Assembly (NCBI GenBank): GCA_041659565.1
Contig: JBAZXZ010000002.1
Span: forward strand, 1 to 64,000
DNA length: 64,000 nucleotides
Direction: 5' to 3'
Source: Altimarinus sp041659565
GTDB taxonomy: Bacteria; Patescibacteriota; Gracilibacteria; BD1-5; UBA6164
In this document: one piece after another, positions 60,627 through 64,000 of the stretch
Position numbering within the stretch: the first letter of the stretch is position 1
How the letters are laid out: each line of letters begins with the position of its first letter
Notes under the pieces: generated by a model
Database searches by the model: none
What the model was told of the DNA's origin: nothing
What the model saw: the letters and a program-made list of their open reading frames with translations, nothing else
Position numbers and translations under genes: made by a program

Positions 60627-62123
60627 ATGTTACAAATATACAACACTTTAACAAGAGAAAAAGAAAGATTTAAGCCTATAAGACAGGAAATAGTAAAACT
60701 TTATTTTTGTGGACCTACAGTTTATAACTTTGCTCATATTGGTAATTTGAGAGCTTATATATCTGCTGATTTAGTTATTAAAACTCTTAAATTCTTGGGT
60801 TATAAAGTAAGTGTGCTTATGAATATAACTGACATAGATGATAAAACTATTAGAGATAGCCAAAAAGCAGGAGAAAAATTGAAAGATTTCACTGAAAAAT
60901 TTACAAAGATATTTTTGGAAGATATAGAAAAGATATGAATTAAAGAAGCTGATAAAATAGTACCTATTTCTACTTTGATAGATGAAATGGTAGATATGAC
61001 TAATATATTACTAAAAAAGTGATATGCCTACATATGAGAAGACGAAAGCATCTATTATGACATCTCTAAATTTAAAGATTATGGAAAACTTGCTCATCTG
61101 GATTTTTCTGGAATGAAATCAAGTGTAAGAATCGATAATGATGAATATGATAAAGATAATGCTTCTGATTTTGTACTTTGGAAAGCTTGGAAAAAAGAAG
61201 ATGGAGAAAATTATTGGGAGAAAGAGTTTATAAAATGAGAAGACAAATTCACAATCAAATGAAGACCTGGTTGGCATATAGAATGTTCAGCTTGTAATTT
61301 GACTCATTTTTGACCTGAAATAGATATACATATGTGATGAGTTGATCTCATATTTCCACATCACCAAAATGAAATAGCACAAACTGAGGCTGTAACTTGA
61401 AAGAAATTTGCAAGATATTGGATTCATAGCTGACACCTTATGGTTGACTGAAAAAAGATGAGTAAAAGTTTAGGTAATTTTTATACTCTCAGAGATATAG
61501 AAGAAAAATACGAATGAAAAGTTTCTAATTCAATTTTATTTAGAAGCTTTAGACTCAGCTTTATAAACTGAAAATACAAGGATAATATAGATTTTTCTTT
61601 CAAAAAATTAGAGCAAAACTTCAATAGTATAGAAAGAATAGATGAAACAATTAAAAAACTATATTTAGCAAAAAAATCTATAGTATCAGAAAAAGATATT
61701 ACAACTCAAAAATCAGGAGAATTAAAAGTAAAATGAATAAGAAGAGAGTTTAGAGATAGTATGCAAGTATTTGTGACTGATTATATAGAAAAACTCGAAG
61801 ATGATTTTGATTTTGTAGAAGCTTTAGCAGTATTTTATAACTTCATAACTTTTGTAAATAAAGAACTTCAAAATATAAGTTTAGAAGAATACAATGCAAT
61901 AATTGATATGCTTAAGACATTTAATGAAGTATTTTGAATAATTGATTTTACAGATAATACGAATATAGAAATCCCTGAGGAAATTCAAGAAAAACTAAAT
62001 CAAAGAAACAGTGCAAAAAAAGATAAAGATTTTGCTTTAGCTGATAGAATTAGAGATGAAATAGATGATTTATGATATAAGATTGTTGATGATAGAAGTG
62101 GTAGTAGAGTGGAGAGGAAGTAG
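60627..62123 (+). CDS. cysS: Cysteinyl-tRNA synthetase
   Basis: Class I synthetase that charges tRNA-Cys. 498 aa, slightly above the family norm of ~460. Landmarks: CGPTVYNFAHIGNLRAYI (HIGN active-site motif and first Zn-binding Cys), WHIECSACNLTHFGPEIDIH (second Cys), HQNEIAQTEAVTGKKFARYW (His and Glu ligands), and KMSKS (residues 277-281) in WMVDGKKMSKSLGN. TGA Gly in FGPEID, IHMGGVDL and GKKMSKS fits the code. The anticodon-binding end is shorter (QRNSAKKDKDFALADRIRDE). Downstream of the Fe-S gene in one operon, followed by a terminator. Confidence 0.97.
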
Positions 62124-62150
62124 GAATTTACAATCTTTGAGACAAAAATA

Positions 62151-62180
62151 AAATCCCTTTACTCTATATAAAGGGATTTA
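62151..62180. terminator. Terminator after cysS
   Basis: AAATCCCTTTA / TAAAGGGATTT stem with a 7-base loop. Confidence 0.85.
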
Positions 62181-62196
62181 ACTTATTATTTAATTT

Positions 62197-62502
62197 TTAT
62201 ATTTTTATAATAGAATTTTTATATCTGTCAGAATTTGTATTATATCAATCATTAACATTAAAAGTTTCATTTAAAATATTAACACTAGATATATTTTCTA
62301 TAGAAAACTCTCTCCATCAAGGAATTTTCTCATAAGTACTTGAATATCAACTAACTTGATATAAATCTAGTATTATATTTTCTGTATTTCCATGTTTATA
62401 AATAGCATGGGGATTTCATTTTCTAATTCCTTCTCATTTATAGTTAAACTCAACGACTTTTTTTTCTTTAATTGCTTCTGTTAAAATGTCTATAGTATTC
62501 AT
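62197..62502 (-). CDS. WYL-domain-like small protein (101 aa)
   Basis: MNTIDILTEAIKEKKVVEFN then YKGEGIRKGNPHAIYKHGNT and ENIILDLYQVSGYSSTYEKI, ending GWREFSIENISSVNILNETF. This L..AI..KK...F.Y.G..R...PHAIY pattern is that of the ligand-binding WYL-like domain, but here free-standing without HTH. It is in line with, and 23 bases downstream of, the small 55-aa gene. May bind nucleotides or RNA and regulate nearby genes; role inferred. Confidence 0.65.
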
Positions 62503-62525
62503 TTTTTATATAATTAATTTCTAAA

Positions 62526-62693
62526 CTATTTCTTTGTAACTCATTTAAAAGGTGTTCAATCTTCTTTCACATTCATAAATAAGTGTGTTTCAGTATTTAT
62601 TTTTACCCATTGTTCTGTTTTTGGGTTAAATACTTGTTCTCTATTTCTGACTGCTCATTTTCTATATCAATCTTTAGCTCAATTTGTTGCCAT
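62526..62693 (-). CDS. Small conserved protein (55 aa), paralogue of 56610-56786
   Basis: MATNGAKDGYRKGAVRNREQ then VFNPKTEQWVKINTETHLFM and NVKEDGTPFKGVTKK. Same family as the element-borne 58-aa protein; identical positions include MA.NG.K.G.R.GA..R.Q.FN..T and FKGV. Presence both on and off the element suggests the element has exchanged DNA with the chromosome, or that the family is often duplicated. Confidence 0.7.
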
Positions 62694-62997
62694 ATTTGTT
62701 TTAATTATCAAATAAAAATTACATTACTTTTTGTTTTTATTTTTATGTATAATGAATTCATTATTTTTGTTATGATTTTCTTACATTTTTTTAAATTAAA
62801 AAATAAAATGATAAGATTATAAAAAGTTTTACAAGGCTTATAACCTTTATAATCTTATATGCATTATATACTTTTAAAAATAAAATCAAATGTTTTGTGA
62901 ATTTTTGTATATTATAAATTATTGAATAATGTAAATATATTTGATTTATTTAAAAAAACTTATATAATAACTAATATTAAGACTAATTCAATAAATT
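62694..62997. other. Non-coding region with a 13-bp inverted repeat
   Basis: No gene. ATAAGATTATAAA (62811-62823) is inverted as TTTATAATCTTAT (62846-62858), spaced by 22 bases. It lies between divergent genes, upstream of a LexA/S24-like repressor; a likely operator for it, though spacing could equally form a hairpin. Confidence 0.5.
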
Positions 62998-63609
62998 ATG
63001 ATTTTCTATAATAAACCTATTGATGATTTAAGTAAAGAGTTATTAAAGTTAATAAAAAATAATTCTTTAGAATGAATGTCTATGAAAGAGATACAAGATG
63101 AAACTTGAATAGATCACCCTCAGAAAATATATAATAGACTCGAAAAGTTAATTAAAGATTGATATATAACTGAAGACTATGAAGTTTTAAAAATGCCCGA
63201 TGAAAACAAAATTTTTCTTCCTTTTTATTGATGGGCTCAATGCTGACACGATTGAGCAAAAATTTTTGAAGAATATCCAAGAGATAGAATTGAAATTGAT
63301 TTGGATAAAAATAATTTAAAAAACAAAAATTATAAAAGCTATTTTATAACTAGGGCAAAATGAAAATCAATGGAACCGACAATAAAGACATGAGAAGATT
63401 TGTTAATAGAGTTTAATCCTGAATTTATTTCAGAATGATACAAATACTTAATCAAACATAATGATAAAGCTAAAATTAAAAAAATAAAGAAAAGTAATAA
63501 TAAAATTTTTTTACATTCATTAAATCCAGATTATCCGGATTTAGAAGTTAAAAAAGATGATAATTTTGAAATAATTTGAATAGTAAAAGAAATATGAATA
63601 AAAATATAA
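62998..63609 (+). CDS. LexA/S24-type repressor-like protein
   Basis: 203 aa. The N-terminal winged-helix region (DLSKELLKLIKNNSLEGMSM; TGIDHPQKIYNRLEKLIKDG) is followed by a LexA-like core: FLPFYGWAQCGHDGAKIFEE (the cleavage-loop region, with Cys-Gly where LexA has Ala-Gly), RAKGKSMEPTIKTGEDLLIE with the catalytic-type Ser124 of SMEPT, and AKIKKIKKSNNKIFLHSLNP with lysines at the catalytic-Lys position. Probably a self-cleaving repressor of an SOS-like or prophage-type response. It precedes a toxin gene by 10 bases. Confidence 0.82.
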
Positions 63610-63619
63610 CTTAATTCTC

Positions 63620-63964
63620 ATGAAACAAATAATCTTCTATCAAAAACAAAATGGAAAAGTTCCAGTAAAAGAGTTCCTAAACGAGTTAGCTATTAAAAAT
63701 TCTGATTTAAATGCTAAAATTTTACAGAAAATAGATTTACTGTTACTTGATAGACTATGAAAAGATGAAGTAAAATATATTTGAGATAAGATTTATGAGC
63801 TTAGAATCAAACAATCATCAAATATTTCAAGAATTTTTTATTTTACAATTCAAAATGAAAAAATAGTTTTACTTGATTGAATAATTAAGAAAACTCAAAA
63901 ACTAGATAATTCCATAATAGAAAAAGTTAAAAAATATAAAGATGATTTTCTAAAATGTATATAA
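63620..63964 (+). CDS. Gp49/HigB-type toxin of a toxin-antitoxin pair
   Basis: 114 aa. RelE-superfamily, Gp49-like: IIFYQKQNGKVPVKEFLNEL, NSDLNAKILQKIDLLLLDRL, IYELRIKQSSNISRIFYFTI, EKIVLLDGIIKKTQKLDNSI. The order beta-helix-helix-beta with IYELR and ISRIFYF...IVLLDGIIKKTQKL is the hallmark of this family. Likely a ribosome-dependent mRNA endonuclease. An ATG at 63992 (28 bases later) begins the gene that by family habit should encode the XRE antitoxin. Confidence 0.9.
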
Positions 63965-63991
63965 AAATTATACATTTCTTTTTGCAATTTT

Positions 63992-64000
63992 ATGAAAACT
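63992..64000 (+). CDS. Start of a downstream gene, probably the antitoxin (cut by window end)
   Basis: Only ATG AAA ACT is visible. In Gp49/HigB-like pairs the antitoxin follows the toxin, which is the only basis for the name. Confidence 0.3.

Noticed and set aside
1..64000. TGA read as tryptophan (genetic code 4) or as stop with many pseudogenes
   Set aside because: In dnaK, the PBP KTGTA box, Walker A, K+ channel filter and SulP motifs TGA falls on invariant Gly, while TGG is used at conserved Trp; reading frames stay open across whole families.

Overview
The window comes from a very AT-rich bacterial genome that reads TGA as glycine (genetic code 25). In dnaK, the PBP KTGTA box, the ABC Walker A loop, cysS KMSKS context and the K+ channel filter, conserved glycines fall on TGA codons, while TAA and TAG remain the stops. 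That code is known from Absconditabacteria (SR1) and Gracilibacteria (BD1-5), so the host is probably one of these small-genome Patescibacteria/CPR bacteria. Under the standard code nearly every gene here looks shattered; all coordinates below use TGA=Gly.

Layout. 1-5.2 kb: prepilin fragment, CDP-alcohol phosphatidyltransferase, YgjV-like membrane protein and small hypotheticals, with a 181-bp non-coding repeat in two copies. 5.3-7.4 kb: dnaK with an upstream CIRCE operator. 7.5-9.1 kb: small proteins and a clamp-loader delta-prime-like AAA+ gene. 9.1-12 kb: K+ channel, Ste24-type protease, Maf pyrophosphatase. 12-14 kb: prepilin fused to a seven-blade NHL repeat domain. 14.2-21.2 kb: a class B PBP next to a MurL-like epimerase (an unusual D-Glu route for peptidoglycan) and a coiled-coil protein with a lytic-transglycosylase-like domain. 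21.5-25.7 kb: class I ribonucleotide reductase nrdA-orf-nrdB. 25.7-31 kb: SLH protein, two glycosyltransferases, hemerythrin-like protein. 31.1-36.5 kb: a giant secreted PKD-LTD-thermonuclease protein and a two-component system. 36.6-38.4 kb: third prepilin, with a FISUMP-type C-terminus. 38.5-44.6 kb: MacA/MacB-like export operon and a lipoprotein. 44.9-50.3 kb: tandem SulP transporters, LemA, TPM protein.

50,333-60,131 is a 9.74-kb integrative element inserted in a tRNA-Phe(GAA) gene. It is bounded by 60-bp perfect att repeats (the left one is the orphan 3' part of the tRNA) and has a tyrosine integrase next to the intact tRNA. Its cargo is a set of secreted/membrane proteins, a winged-helix regulator, a replication-like module, a DUF4209/HEPN-like protein and, most notable, a 62-aa ORF - XRE - retron-like reverse transcriptase cassette preceded by 750 bp of stem-loop-rich non-coding DNA. 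60.3-64 kb returns to chromosome: 2Fe-2S ferredoxin, cysS, small regulators, LexA/S24-like repressor and the start of a toxin-antitoxin pair.

Two themes run through the window. First, a modular prepilin family: three copies share the N-terminal half and the same promoter-hairpin leader but carry different C-terminal modules. Second, palindromic repeats ending in TGTCATYC/GRATGACA lie between genes and, in the murL-like and thermonuclease genes, inside the coding sequence in frame; their TGACA ends are readable only because TGA is glycine here.
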